Shown: positions 1 to 7,062, numbered from the stretch's first letter. The stretch: DNA of 64,000 nucleotides from Clostridia bacterium (GCA_017415025.1 JAFQJH010000006.1:1-64000), one strand, 5' to 3'. A program made the numbers and translations. Notes: generated by a model not told the origin, from the letters alone.

Positions 1-417
1 GCAAAAGAGTGCTGCGGTGCAAATCTTGAAGTATACGGATTTGAGGTAAATGCACCTGTTGTTAACGGTAATACCGATATGACATCCTTTATGCTTTTTG
101 GCATTGGTGCAGTAATTATTTTGGCAGTTATGGCAATGGTGTTCCGCAATCTGCATTTGATTTTCAAAAAATCTGAAAACGGAACCCCGTTCCAAAAGGA
201 TAATATTCGTATGATGAAAGAGATCGGCATATTCGCTATTGCCGTACCTGTAATCGGTCTTATTATGAGTATAATCGTTCGTTTGGTGACCGGAGTAGAA
301 ACCGCTGAAATCAGCATTGATATGGGTGGCATCTTTATGGGAATCATCGTTCTTTGCTTGACTCAGTATTTCGTTCACGGTGCTGATCTTGAAAAAGACG
401 TAGACGGACTTCTGTAA
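1..417 (+). CDS. DUF2975 family membrane protein (5' end missing)
   Basis: The reading frame is already open at base 1, so the protein starts outside the window. The visible 138 residues contain three hydrophobic segments (beginning near ATG 79, near 220 and near 325) separated by short charged loops. This fits the four-helix DUF2975 family of small integral membrane proteins. It ends with TAA ten bases before an HTH gene. DUF2975 genes are very often paired with a YozG-like HTH gene, and the same pairing is seen here. The molecular function of the family is unknown; a role in regulation or membrane sensing would be inference. Confidence 0.8.
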   Translation, partial: AKECCGANLEVYGFEVNAPVVNGNTDMTSFMLFGIGAVIILAVMAMVFRNLHLIFKKSENGTPFQKDNIRMMKEIGIFAIAVPVIGLIMSIIVRLVTGVETAEISIDMGGIFMGIIVLCLTQYFVHGADLEKDVDGLL

Positions 418-427
418 GGAGGCGGCT

Positions 428-637
428 ATGGGTAAAATCATTTTAAGACTTGACAGGATGATGGTTGAAAGAAAAATGTCCTTAAATGAGCTGGCCGAGC
501 GTGTGGGCATTTCCAATGTCAATCTGTCCAAGATCAAAAACAATAAGGTTACGGCTATCCGTTTTGCTACCCTTGCAGCGATCTGTGATGTACTCGATTG
601 CGAAGCAGGAGATATTTTGGAATATCAGAGGGACTAA
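428..637 (+). CDS. XRE/YozG-family HTH transcriptional regulator
   Basis: This 69-residue protein is essentially one Cro/C1-type helix-turn-helix. The SLNELAERVGISNVNLSKIKNN segment supplies helices 2 and 3, and the CDVLDCEAGDILEY ending is typical of YozG-like regulators. A strong ribosome site (aaggaggcgg) lies just before the ATG. The gene follows the DUF2975 gene by ten bases and is almost certainly co-transcribed with it. In this family the regulator and membrane protein are presumed to work as a unit, with autoregulation likely but not shown here. It is the last conventional gene before a 2.3-kb stretch with no sizeable ORF. Confidence 0.85.
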   Translation: MGKIILRLDRMMVERKMSLNELAERVGISNVNLSKIKNNKVTAIRFATLAAICDVLDCEAGDILEYQRD

Positions 638-767
638 GCTTTATAAAATGCAAAAAAAATTATTTTAATTGTTCACAAAAAGTTTACAAACTGCAAAAAG
701 CAGCACATTTTCGTCCTATAACAACCTATAACATTTAATAATCGCAAATAATCGCGTTTTTCGTAAT

Positions 768-796
768 TTGACAATTGAATAAACATATGCTAAAAT
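768..796 (+). promoter_or_regulatory. Sigma-A type promoter for a small RNA
   Basis: TTGACA at 768-773 and TAAAAT at 791-796 are separated by 17 bases, close to a consensus housekeeping promoter. The predicted start is near 803. No coding sequence follows, only the structured unit that ends in the terminator at 1012-1042. Confidence 0.65.
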
Positions 797-802
797 AACA
801 AT

Positions 803-1042
803 GGTTTATTTAATAGGGTGAAACGAAAAGGTCATTCGTTTCTTTGTCAGCTAGTAACTGACAACGGATTTTCTGTATGAAAATCTGCCATAAGCAGGAG
901 TGTTTTAAAAAGATAACGAAATTAGCAATGTACCGAAAGGGTTAGTTGCGCTTGTTTGTTATGCTGTGCTATACTCCTGTGTATAGGACTAAGGCAAAAG
1001 GACTGCAAGTGAGCACTTACCTTTCGGGGTAGGTGCTTTTTT
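803..1042 (+). ncRNA. Candidate structured small RNA of about 240 nt
   Basis: A promoter (768-796) and an intrinsic terminator (1012-1042) bracket about 240 bases without an ORF. Complementary segments inside include 820-826 with 836-842, 846-850 with 858-862, 867-874 with 879-885, 895-901 with 973-979 (7 bp) and 933-940 with 1020-1027 (8 bp). In addition, 907-917 pairs perfectly over 11 bp with 1043-1053. The last two overlap the terminator, so alternative folds are possible, as in an attenuator. I do not recognise an Rfam family. The 11-mer gttagttgcgc at 941-951 recurs exactly at 1151-1161, inside the next structured block, which suggests the two are related. Confidence 0.5.
1012..1042 (+). 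terminator. Intrinsic terminator
   Basis: A 10-bp stem, 1012-1021 with 1028-1037 (one G-U pair), has a six-base loop and is followed by six T at 1037-1042. Confidence 0.75.
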
Positions 1043-1125
1043 GTTATCTTTTTGCCTTCTTTTTATGTTTTGTTCTCCGGTAAGTGACGGGTTCAAAATA
1101 AACGCATAAAGGAAGGTGGTTCAAA

Positions 1126-1155
1126 ATGATTGTATTTGACAACACGGGAAGTTAG
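1126..1155 (+). CDS. Possible 9-codon leader ORF
   Basis: ATG at 1126 encodes MIVFDNTGS and stops at TAG 1153-1155. A good Shine-Dalgarno sequence (ggaagg, 1111-1116) precedes it by nine bases. Such a well-formed initiation site in front of so short an ORF, just upstream of a hairpin-rich region, could be a leader peptide. It could also be the 5' remnant of a disrupted gene. Nothing else supports translation. Confidence 0.25.
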   Translation: MIVFDNTGS

Positions 1156-1960
1156 TTGCGCCAAAGGTTTGGTGCCGAGTGCTACGGTCTGAGTTCTGCG
1201 ACAGGCTACGAATCACTAGCAGAGACCCCTTTGAAGTTAAGGTATAACTTCATCAGTCGATGCTCTAAGGCTGATTATCCGTATAACCGAAGAAGTGGAA
1301 ATACGGAACTAAAGAGCTATCACGGTTCTGGCAGCGGACAGGGTGATATATAGAAGATAGGCGACACATTTTTAATCGACCTATTACGTTGCCTAGGTTT
1401 ATGATTTCCGCAAAAAAATCAAAACCCACTCTCACGCAGTGGTCTGAAGAGTGAAAGTAGGAGAAGTCGTGATATACAAAGCCCTTCATAAAGGCGATGT
1501 GAATTAAAGGTTGGTCACATAGAGCGTGTCAATCTATAGTGCGGATAGCAGAGCCGTTACGAAACGAGGATTGTTCGACTGCGAACCTGTTTTCACTTAT
1601 AACAGTGTCTGTGAACGAAAATAAGTGCTTAACGGCGGCTCGGATTCGGCCTAAGTTATTGACGAAAATTTATAGAATCCACGACGTTTGGGAGTTCCGT
1701 CGGTAAATAAAACTGCTCAAGCGGTGGTGCTACCGTCCATTAAGGGAAAACTCCGTCCCTAATGGGAATTGCATACGAAGTTTCCGGGATTTAATCGGTA
1801 ATGAAAATCCCCGCCGAACGAGTTGTTTAGTCTCGGCAGGCTGAAATGCCTTGCACTCGGCGTAGCGTCAGCAAGCAATACAAGGTTGTTTGCACTCTTG
1901 AACTACAAGAGAACACGCACGGAAAATCTATTAATCTTGCGTTGAAGTGAGAATAGATTA
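1150..1960 (+). ncRNA. Hairpin-rich block, candidate large ornate ncRNA
   Basis: About 800 bases hold no credible ORF but many nested complementary segments. A multibranch helix, 1551-1559 with 1630-1641, encloses hairpins 1573-1577/1582-1586 and 1594-1600/1621-1627. Further hairpins are 1737-1746/1755-1764, 1786-1792/1805-1811 (7 bp), 1813-1817/1833-1837, 1895-1900/1906-1911 (6 bp) and 1925-1932/1952-1959 (8 bp). Size, density of helices and placement in a mobile element resemble the ROOL/GOLLD class of giant RNAs from Firmicutes phages and plasmids. I cannot assign it to either family from memory. The strand is assumed from the upstream promoter. Confidence 0.45.
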
Positions 1961-2071
1961 AGCCAAGTACTAACCTTATTTTACAGCAGAATACCAGAAC
2001 AGAATTTTCTTTTCGATATGATTTATGACTGTCTCTTCGAGAGTATATGATTTACTTTTCGAGAGCAAGTT

Positions 2072-2672
2072 GCACCTGCTAAACAAACCTTCGGCTCTCT
2101 GCAAGTTGTCATTCGTGTAATGAATGACAAGCTGCAGGAAGCCGAAGAGAATAACAAACAAACTACAAAGCAGGTGCTATGACTATCATTTCTATGATGA
2201 TAAATGACTGTCCTTTTGAAATGATTTATGACTCTCTTTTTGGGAGCCGAGCCGTTTCTATTGGACTTTAGTCAGATAGAAACGGCTCGGAGACGCAGTC
2301 GGAGAGCCGAGATTAGCAGGGCATAATACCCCGCGTCAAAGAAGAATCAGTAAGAAATGGAAGTTTGCAGAGACATTTGACAGTGGGTGTATTATGCCCT
2401 GCGGACTTTCCTTTTAAGAGCCATATGGGTTAATTATAGATTAATCTATGATTATGTTTGAAGATGAATTTATTTGTAATTATGATGTTACTAAATATGG
2501 CTCTTGTATGATTGATGATGTACTTTTCGATATGCTTGATGATTATAATTTCGATATGTTCTATGACAATAGTTTTGAAATGATATTTTGAAATTACTTT
2601 CATTCCCTAAAAAGGATTGTGCTGACTGTCATTTCGAGATTACTTACTTTTCGATATCAGGTCAGCACAATC
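2072..2672. repeat. Array of five long inverted repeats
   Basis: Five consecutive inverted repeats have different, mostly perfect stems. (1) 2072-2080/2169-2177, containing nested 2089-2096/2140-2147, 2099-2103/2133-2137 and 2106-2114/2122-2130. (2) 2247-2261/2276-2290, 15 bp. (3) 2316-2329/2389-2402, 14 bp. (4) 2416-2426/2495-2505, 11 bp. (5) 2615-2626/2661-2672, 12 bp. None is followed by a T tract, so they are not ordinary terminators. They sit among the palindrome repeats just upstream of a tyrosine recombinase gene. Possible roles are recombination substrates, single-strand folding sites or structured RNA. Confidence 0.7.
2448..2591 (+). CDS. Hypothetical 47-residue acidic/aromatic peptide
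   Basis: ATG 2448 opens a frame of 47 codons ending at TGA 2589-2591. The peptide is rich in M, F, D, E and Y and contains repeats such as LFDMLDDYNFDMFYD. It starts inside the loop of inverted repeat 4 and reads through the palindrome repeats. No convincing ribosome site is visible. It may be a real small protein or a by-product of the repeat. Confidence 0.25.
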   Translation: MIMFEDEFICNYDVTKYGSCMIDDVLFDMLDDYNFDMFYDNSFEMIF

Positions 2673-2800
2673 TGCTGAAAGATTTTTTATGATTCCCGTT
2701 TCGAAATGATATATGACTTTCATTTCGAAATGAGCAATGCGTTCCTATTTTCATTTTGAAATACTTTATGACTGTCATTTTGAAATGAGGGGGGGCAAAA

Positions 2801-2886
2801 TTTTCGTACACAAAATTGTTTTCGTCAGGAAAATCAGGAATATTTTATTAACGAAAATACCCTATAATCTATATTTTTCGTACACA
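2801..2886. repeat. Direct repeat TTTTCGTACACA upstream of recombinase
   Basis: The 12-mer TTTTCGTACACA occurs at 2801-2812 and again at 2875-2886, 74 bases apart. Related acgaaaat motifs occur between them and elsewhere in the island (about 1663, 2851, 3965 and 6220). Its position 70 bases before a tyrosine recombinase start makes it a candidate recombinase arm or core site. Confidence 0.4.
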
Positions 2887-2957
2887 GCTTTTTACGCAAG
2901 GCTTGGTCCCTATCCTTGTGTTGAAATAAAATTTTTAGAGAAAGGAGACGGTTTGCT

Positions 2958-3911
2958 ATGTCAGATTCTAATAATATTACAGTGTTAAATCCGGGCTTGT
3001 ATAAGAACTTGTTGGCACAAGTTGAAGCAATTTACAAACACAGCAACGAGTTGAGTTTTAAAACAAGAGCTCGGTACTTTGAAGCAACAAAAAGGTTCTG
3101 TAAGTTTTTAGCGGATAATTATCGTCTGCAAAATTTCAAGAATGTGGAAGACCGGCACTTTAAAGCCTACGTGGAGCATTTGAAAGAAAATAACTCAGCC
3201 GCAACAATTCAATCCGATCTATCGGGCATACGGTATTTCCACAGAAAATCCGGTAGTAAAAACAGGCTATCCCCTAATAGCAAGTTGGCGCTACCAAAAC
3301 GAGCAACGGGTGTTAAAGACCATTCGCTGTTAGATAAAGAACTTGTCCGTATACGACAGTTGGCTATCAAAAAAGGTCGACAGGACGTGGTTATTGGCTT
3401 TGACTTTGCCAGTGAATTTGGTTTAAGACTTGAAGAAATTTGCACCTTAAGAGTTGAATACCTTATGTCTGCGCTAAAAACTGGACAACTTGTCATAAAA
3501 GGCAAGGGCGGTCAGACAAGGGCTATTGATTTAAGCGCAAAGCAACGCGGTATTATTACCGATAATTTGAACTATGCCAGGTGTTCAGGTCGTTACCCCA
3601 GAGATTATTTAATCTCAGGTAGCGAAAAGGGCGGCGTTCAACGAGAAAAGCGTTCATTGCAGAATTGGATGAGTTATAACAGAAAATACTTTATGGTAGA
3701 AAACCGTGAAGATTTGAGCGAAGACGGTAAAAAGAAAAGAACTGAAACAATCTCTTGGCACAGTCTAAGACACACCTATGCACAACGCACCTATGAAGAA
3801 GCATTAAAAGAGCGCCCAAAGAAAGCACGAAAGATTGTAAGCGAAAACTTAGGTCACCACAGAACCGAAGTAACAAGAATTTACTTGGCCGATAAGCCAA
3901 AGAAAAAGTAA
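2958..3911 (+). CDS. Tyrosine recombinase/integrase (SAM-like N domain)
   Basis: This 317-residue protein has an N-terminal SAM-like core-binding domain (about residues 10-110, TRARYFEATKRFCKFLAD) and a C-terminal catalytic domain. The catalytic set is visible: Arg in FGLRLEEI, His-x-x-Arg in WHSLRHTY, and His plus the nucleophilic Tyr in LGHHRTEVTRIYLA. The arrangement resembles the phage_int_SAM_2/Integrase_1 group rather than Tn916 integrase. A strong ribosome site (aaaggagacgg) precedes ATG 2958. It lies immediately downstream of the inverted-repeat array and a 12-bp direct repeat, which may be its substrates. It is one of two tyrosine recombinases in the island, so two elements may be nested or this one may act on internal sites. 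Confidence 0.85.
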   Translation: MSDSNNITVLNPGLYKNLLAQVEAIYKHSNELSFKTRARYFEATKRFCKFLADNYRLQNFKNVEDRHFKAYVEHLKENNSAATIQSDLSGIRYFHRKSGSKNRLSPNSKLALPKRATGVKDHSLLDKELVRIRQLAIKKGRQDVVIGFDFASEFGLRLEEICTLRVEYLMSALKTGQLVIKGKGGQTRAIDLSAKQRGIITDNLNYARCSGRYPRDYLISGSEKGGVQREKRSLQNWMSYNRKYFMVENREDLSEDGKKKRTETISWHSLRHTYAQRTYEEALKERPKKARKIVSENLGHHRTEVTRIYLADKPKKK

Positions 3912-4042
3912 GCTATTAATTAAAATGATGAAGGAAGAATTTAAGTTGACGACAATATCCTGCTGACGAAAATCTGCGGGATTGATATATAGGGACAAAC
4001 AAAGGAAGTAAAGATCGGGCAATTCAAATGTCCGAAGTTAAC

Positions 4043-4066
4043 GACGGTGGCAATCCTGCCACCGTC
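4043..4066 (+). terminator. Hairpin, possible weak terminator or attenuator
   Basis: A perfect 10-bp stem, 4043-4052 with 4057-4066, has a four-base loop. No T tract follows and a ribosome site (aaggag) comes five bases later, so a role in the leader of the next genes is as likely as termination. Confidence 0.4.
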
Positions 4067-4082
4067 TGTAAGGAGAATTTAT

Positions 4083-4130
4083 ATGTTATATGTTTTTAAG
4101 CTTGCCTCCGGCGGAAATGGAGGCAAATAA
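4083..4130 (+). CDS. 15-codon leader-type ORF upstream of excisionase
   Basis: ATG 4083 has an aaggagaattt ribosome site and encodes MLYVFKLASGGNGGK, stopping at TAA 4128-4130. Its second half forms an 8-bp hairpin (ttgcctcc with ggaggcaa). The excisionase ribosome site follows at once. This looks like a leader peptide that could couple translation to the downstream gene. No homolog is recognised. Confidence 0.35.
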   Translation: MLYVFKLASGGNGGK

Positions 4131-4147
4131 AATAAGGAGGATCGCCA

Positions 4148-4360
4148 ATGGTAGAAAAAATTGCAATGACTATTGAAGAAGCTGCTGAATATACCGGCAT
4201 TGGAAGAAATACGTTGCGTTTATTAGTGAGCGAGCGCAAAATACCCGTGCTGCTCATAGGCCGTAAACACATTATTAGAACCGATGCGTTAACAGAGTTT
4301 TTAAAGATAAATCAAGGCGTGGATCTACTCAATATAGATAGCGTAAAATCAGTAAGCTGA
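4148..4360 (+). CDS. xis: Excisionase, helix-turn-helix 17 family
   Basis: This 70-residue protein has the MerR-like excisionase fold: MTIEEAAEYTGIGRNTLRLLVSERKIPVLLIGRKHIIR, then a short helix (ALTEFLK). It is the usual partner of Tn916-type integrases. Such proteins bend att-site DNA and direct the integrase towards excision. It lies just upstream of the integrase, separated by a promoter hidden within an inverted repeat. The ribosome site aaggagg lies eight bases before ATG. Length and motif agree with the family, so confidence is high for the class and moderate for the exact role. Confidence 0.85.
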   Translation: MVEKIAMTIEEAAEYTGIGRNTLRLLVSERKIPVLLIGRKHIIRTDALTEFLKINQGVDLLNIDSVKSVS

Positions 4361-4377
4361 CAGATAAAAAACACATA

Positions 4378-4437
4378 GGAACTGTTGCAATTTTGCTCAA
4401 AAAATGGTATAATAAAGGTACACATTGCAACAGTTCC
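4378..4437 (+). promoter_or_regulatory. Integrase promoter framed by 13-bp inverted repeat
   Basis: GGAACTGTTGCAA (4378-4390) is repeated in inverse orientation at 4425-4437. Between and overlapping them are a TTGCAA -35 (4385-4390) and a TATAAT -10 (4408-4413) with 17-base spacing. The left arm covers the -35 and the right arm covers the region just past the expected start near 4420. A dimeric repressor, or a hairpin in the nascent RNA, could control integrase expression. Confidence 0.6.
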
Positions 4438-5759
4438 GTTTGCCAACAGAAAGGAGATTTATTATAGCAAAAGGATCTGTCAGAAAGAAAGGTAAAAAGT
4501 GGTACTACCGCTTTTATGTAGAAGATGAAAGCGGCAGACAGGTACAGCGAGAGTTCGCAGGTACAGAAAGCAAGAGCGAAACCGAAGCTCTGCTCCGTAA
4601 AGCAATGGAAGATTACGAAGCAAAAAAATTCGTAGCAAAATCTGAAAACATAACCTTGGGTATGCTTCTCGATATGTGGATGGAAGAAGAACTGAAGCCG
4701 GGAAATTTGAGCAATGGCACAGTAATGTCCTATCAAGGTACAATCAATCGTATAAAGCAGTATCCTATCAGCAACAGGAAATTGAAAAGTGTGACTGCCG
4801 ACCATTTGCAGTCGTTTATGGATTCTCTCTGCTTTGGCGGAGCAAATCCGGATGGAACAAAAATGAAAGCACTTAGCAAGGGCTACTTGCGAATATTTTC
4901 AGCTGTTTTGCAAGGTGCTTTCCGCTTTGCAGTATTTCCGAAACGATTGATTTCCTTTAATCCAATGCCGTATGTTATATTGCGAGGAAACAAAGAACGA
5001 TACGAAATGTTTTCAGATGAGGACGGAGAAATTGTTTCTACACCAACGCTTACTCACGAACAGTTTATGGAACTTGAGGAATTTCTAAAATCAAAGAACA
5101 ACCCTGCATTGCTACCCATACAAATTGCTTACTACACAGGACTTCGCATCGGTGAAGCTTGCGGATTAACTTGGCAAGATGTAAATCTTGAAAAGCAGTA
5201 CCTTACGGTCCGTCGTGGCATTCGCTATAATGGGGCACGACACAAAACTGAGATTGGTCCTACAAAGCGCAAGAAGATCCGAACAGTAGATTTTTGTGAC
5301 ACTCTGACAAAAATTCTTAAAACCGCCAAGCTTGAACAACACAAAAACCGTATCCGATACGGTGAGTTGTACTGTCTAAATTACTACTGTAAAGTCAAAG
5401 AAAAAGACCGCACATATTATGAGGTTTATACTCTGCCGAAAACGGAAAAGGTTCCCGAAGGCTATAAGGATATCTCGTTTGTATGTCTTAGACCTGACGG
5501 AGCATACGAATCTCCAAGCACGGTGGGAATTATGTGTAAACGTGCAAGCAAAAAGATAGCGGGTTTAGAAGGGTTTCACTTCCATCAACTCAGACATACG
5601 TTCACAAGCAACTTGCTCTCTAACGGAGCAGCGCCGAAGGATGTGCAGGAGCTTTTAGGCCATGCCGATGTAAGTACCACGATGAACGTTTATGCTCACT
5701 CAACAAGAGAAGCAAAACGCACTTCCGCAAGACTGCTTGATAAGGTAGTCGGCGGTTGA
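4425..5759 (+). CDS. int: Tn916-family tyrosine integrase
   Basis: About 430-444 residues, with a small N-terminal arm-binding beta domain (KGSVRKKGKKWYYRFYV), a SAM-like core-binding domain and a C-terminal catalytic domain. Catalytic residues are visible: Arg in YTGLRIGEAC, HQLRHTF, and LGHADVSTTMNVYAHS with the Tyr nucleophile. The enzyme catalyses site-specific integration and excision of the element. The start is odd. The only conventional in-frame start is TTG 4425, 12 bases past the -10. The good Shine-Dalgarno (aaaggag, 4450-4456) is instead spaced for ATA at 4464, where homologs would begin MAKGSV. Either a rare AUA/AUU start is used or a start mutation weakens the gene. Confidence 0.85.
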   Translation: MQQFRLPTERRFIIAKGSVRKKGKKWYYRFYVEDESGRQVQREFAGTESKSETEALLRKAMEDYEAKKFVAKSENITLGMLLDMWMEEELKPGNLSNGTVMSYQGTINRIKQYPISNRKLKSVTADHLQSFMDSLCFGGANPDGTKMKALSKGYLRIFSAVLQGAFRFAVFPKRLISFNPMPYVILRGNKERYEMFSDEDGEIVSTPTLTHEQFMELEEFLKSKNNPALLPIQIAYYTGLRIGEACGLTWQDVNLEKQYLTVRRGIRYNGARHKTEIGPTKRKKIRTVDFCDTLTKILKTAKLEQHKNRIRYGELYCLNYYCKVKEKDRTYYEVYTLPKTEKVPEGYKDISFVCLRPDGAYESPSTVGIMCKRASKKIAGLEGFHFHQLRHTFTSNLLSNGAAPKDVQELLGHADVSTTMNVYAHSTREAKRTSARLLDKVVGG

Positions 5760-5912
5760 AAACAAAAACTTTCCCTTATTTTCGCTCATAAGGGCAAAAA
5801 CAAGGGAAAATACATAACAATTGAGATTGTGATTGCTGAAAAAACTAGTAAAATCAAGGGTTTTTATAGCGTTAGTTTAATAAATTCCAATTTGTCGAAC
5901 AGAATTGCTTTT

Positions 5913-5944
5913 AACTGCTCTCCCCGTGAGGGCAGTTATTTTTA
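5913..5944 (+). terminator. Intrinsic terminator-like hairpin, copy 1
   Basis: The stem 5913-5922 with 5928-5937 (10 bp, one G-U) is followed by attttta. A nearly identical hairpin recurs at 7035-7062, with similar sequence also upstream of the stem (ttccaatttgt). Confidence 0.55.
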
Positions 5945-6033
5945 TGCTCATAAAACACCTGCTGCAAGCACGTCAGAGAAAGGAATCTGTTGCGAAAAAC
6001 ACTCTTTTCACAATCATATTTTTATATAAAGTT

Positions 6034-6276
6034 AGTAGGTGACAATGTTTGTCACCTACTATAAAAATCTGACACAAAACTTCCAGTGGGCCAAGATGAC
6101 CCACTGGAGAATACGATATAAAATCAAAGGGTCAAAATGGACCTTTGAAGAAAATAAGAGCACAAGTGGTAGTTGGTCATTTTGACCAACTACCGAAAAT
6201 CTAACGCAGTATTCATATAACGAAAATCACGGTTTTGGATACAAAAAAGCACCTGCTACTTTTGAAGTAACAGGTG
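6034..6276. repeat. Second array of perfect hairpins
   Basis: Five consecutive hairpins occur in 240 bases with no ORF: 6034-6045/6049-6060 (12 bp), 6082-6090/6100-6108 (9 bp), 6124-6130/6142-6148 (7 bp), 6168-6179/6182-6193 (12 bp, two-base loop) and 6250-6255/6271-6276 with inner 6257-6261/6265-6269. Stem sequences differ from each other. The last shares GCACCTGCTA with the start of the first hairpin at 2072. No T tracts follow. The remainder of the 5760-6352 gap holds the terminator-like hairpin at 5913 and a promoter at 6288. Confidence 0.65.
6203..6218 (+). repeat. 16-bp direct repeat, copy 1
   Basis: ACGCAGTATTCATATA at 6203-6218 is repeated exactly at 7084-7099. The two copies flank the acetyltransferase gene, and each is followed by a TTGAAATTTA-type promoter. 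Confidence 0.6.
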
Positions 6277-6287
6277 TATGTAACAGA

Positions 6288-6317
6288 TTGAAATTTAATG
6301 GACTTGTGTGGTATAAT
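6288..6317 (+). promoter_or_regulatory. Promoter of the CatA-like gene
   Basis: TTGAAA 6288-6293 and TATAAT 6312-6317 are separated by 18 bases, 36 bases before the ATG. The sequence resembles the promoter at 7108-7136. Confidence 0.6.
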
Positions 6318-6352
6318 GATATAAACAAATTAGTTATTACGGAGATGGTTGT

Positions 6353-6994
6353 ATGAGAAAAGAAATTGATATAAATACTTGGGAAAGAAAAGAACATTTT
6401 GAGTTTTATTCAAACATTGCAACTCCGCATTACTGCGTAGCATTTAATATTGATGTAACCAATCTGCTTGCATTTACAAGAAAAAACAAAATATCTTTCT
6501 ATTATTCACTTATATATTTATGTACACAGTCAATAAATGAAACAGATGAATTTCTTCTTGAAACTGAAGATAATAAGGTATTTAAAATTGACCGCCGTGT
6601 ACCTTGCTTTACTGATTTGAAAAAGGGTGCGACAAGCTTTCACATGGTTTCACTTCCCTGCGATGGTGATATTATTGAATTCGCTAAGAAAGCCCGTGAG
6701 GAAAGTGAAAACAACCCATTGTCTGTATATTCTCTCGGAGGCTTAAGAGAATCGCAGATTGTATTTTCCTGCATTCCCTGGGCAGATATAACAATGTGTT
6801 CAAACGAGCGCGATTACACCGACCCGAAGCTGAAGGACGACACCGCACCGATCCTTGTCTGGGGTAAATATACTGAGCAAAACGGCAAGTACATTATCAA
6901 TATGACTCTTGACGTAAACCACCGATTCATTGATGGTTATTTTGTCGGTCAGTTTGTTCAGAAACTTGAAGAAAAAATTGCAGAACTCAATTGA
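6353..6994 (+). CDS. CatA-like chloramphenicol acetyltransferase family protein
   Basis: The 213 residues match the compact trimeric CAT fold in length and order. The C-terminal VNHRFIDGYFVGQF carries the H-x-x-x-D-G motif whose His is the catalytic base. WERKEHFEFYSN near the N terminus and FSCIPWADI are typical family blocks. Family members transfer acetyl from acetyl-CoA to chloramphenicol, but many clostridial homologs are uncharacterised, so resistance is inference. The gene has its own promoter and is flanked by 16-bp direct repeats and matching hairpins, which suggests a cargo cassette of the island. Confidence 0.75.
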   Translation: MRKEIDINTWERKEHFEFYSNIATPHYCVAFNIDVTNLLAFTRKNKISFYYSLIYLCTQSINETDEFLLETEDNKVFKIDRRVPCFTDLKKGATSFHMVSLPCDGDIIEFAKKAREESENNPLSVYSLGGLRESQIVFSCIPWADITMCSNERDYTDPKLKDDTAPILVWGKYTEQNGKYIINMTLDVNHRFIDGYFVGQFVQKLEEKIAELN

Positions 6995-7034
6995 GTCTGA
7001 CAGTTTTCCAATTTGTTAAGTTCAATATTTTCCA

Positions 7035-7062
7035 AACTGCTCTCCCTGTGAGGGCAGTTTTT
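7035..7062 (+). terminator. Intrinsic terminator after the CatA-like gene
   Basis: The stem 7035-7044 with 7050-7059 is followed by a T run through 7062. It is nearly the same hairpin as 5913-5944. Confidence 0.7.

Larger units (their letters stand above)
2011..2788. repeat. Degenerate array of a TCATTTCGAAATGA palindrome
   Basis: The palindromic 14-mer TCATTTCGAAATGA is exact at 2720-2733. Close copies lie at 2775-2788, 2751-2763, 2210-2224, 2011-2020 and around 2530-2660. They are often joined by ATGATTTATGACTGTC-like spacers. Read as codons the unit gives short peptides of the form M-I-Y-D-x-x-F-E (for example ORFs at 2194-2271 and 2706-2759). The copies change frame and are interrupted by unrelated long hairpins, so this may be a decayed coding repeat or a protein-binding array. 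Confidence 0.6.

Noticed and set aside
1150-1960. Group II intron or retron
   Set aside because: No reverse transcriptase and no recognisable domain V hairpin were seen; the structured block fits a stand-alone RNA better.
2011-2788. CRISPR-like array
   Set aside because: Repeats are short, degenerate and unevenly spaced; the long hairpins differ in sequence; no cas genes are present.
2737-2988. 83-codon ORF upstream of the recombinase
   Set aside because: It is read through the palindrome repeats, overlaps the recombinase start in another frame and has no ribosome site.
5829-6029. 66-codon ORF after the integrase
   Set aside because: It reads through a terminator hairpin and has no upstream ribosome site.
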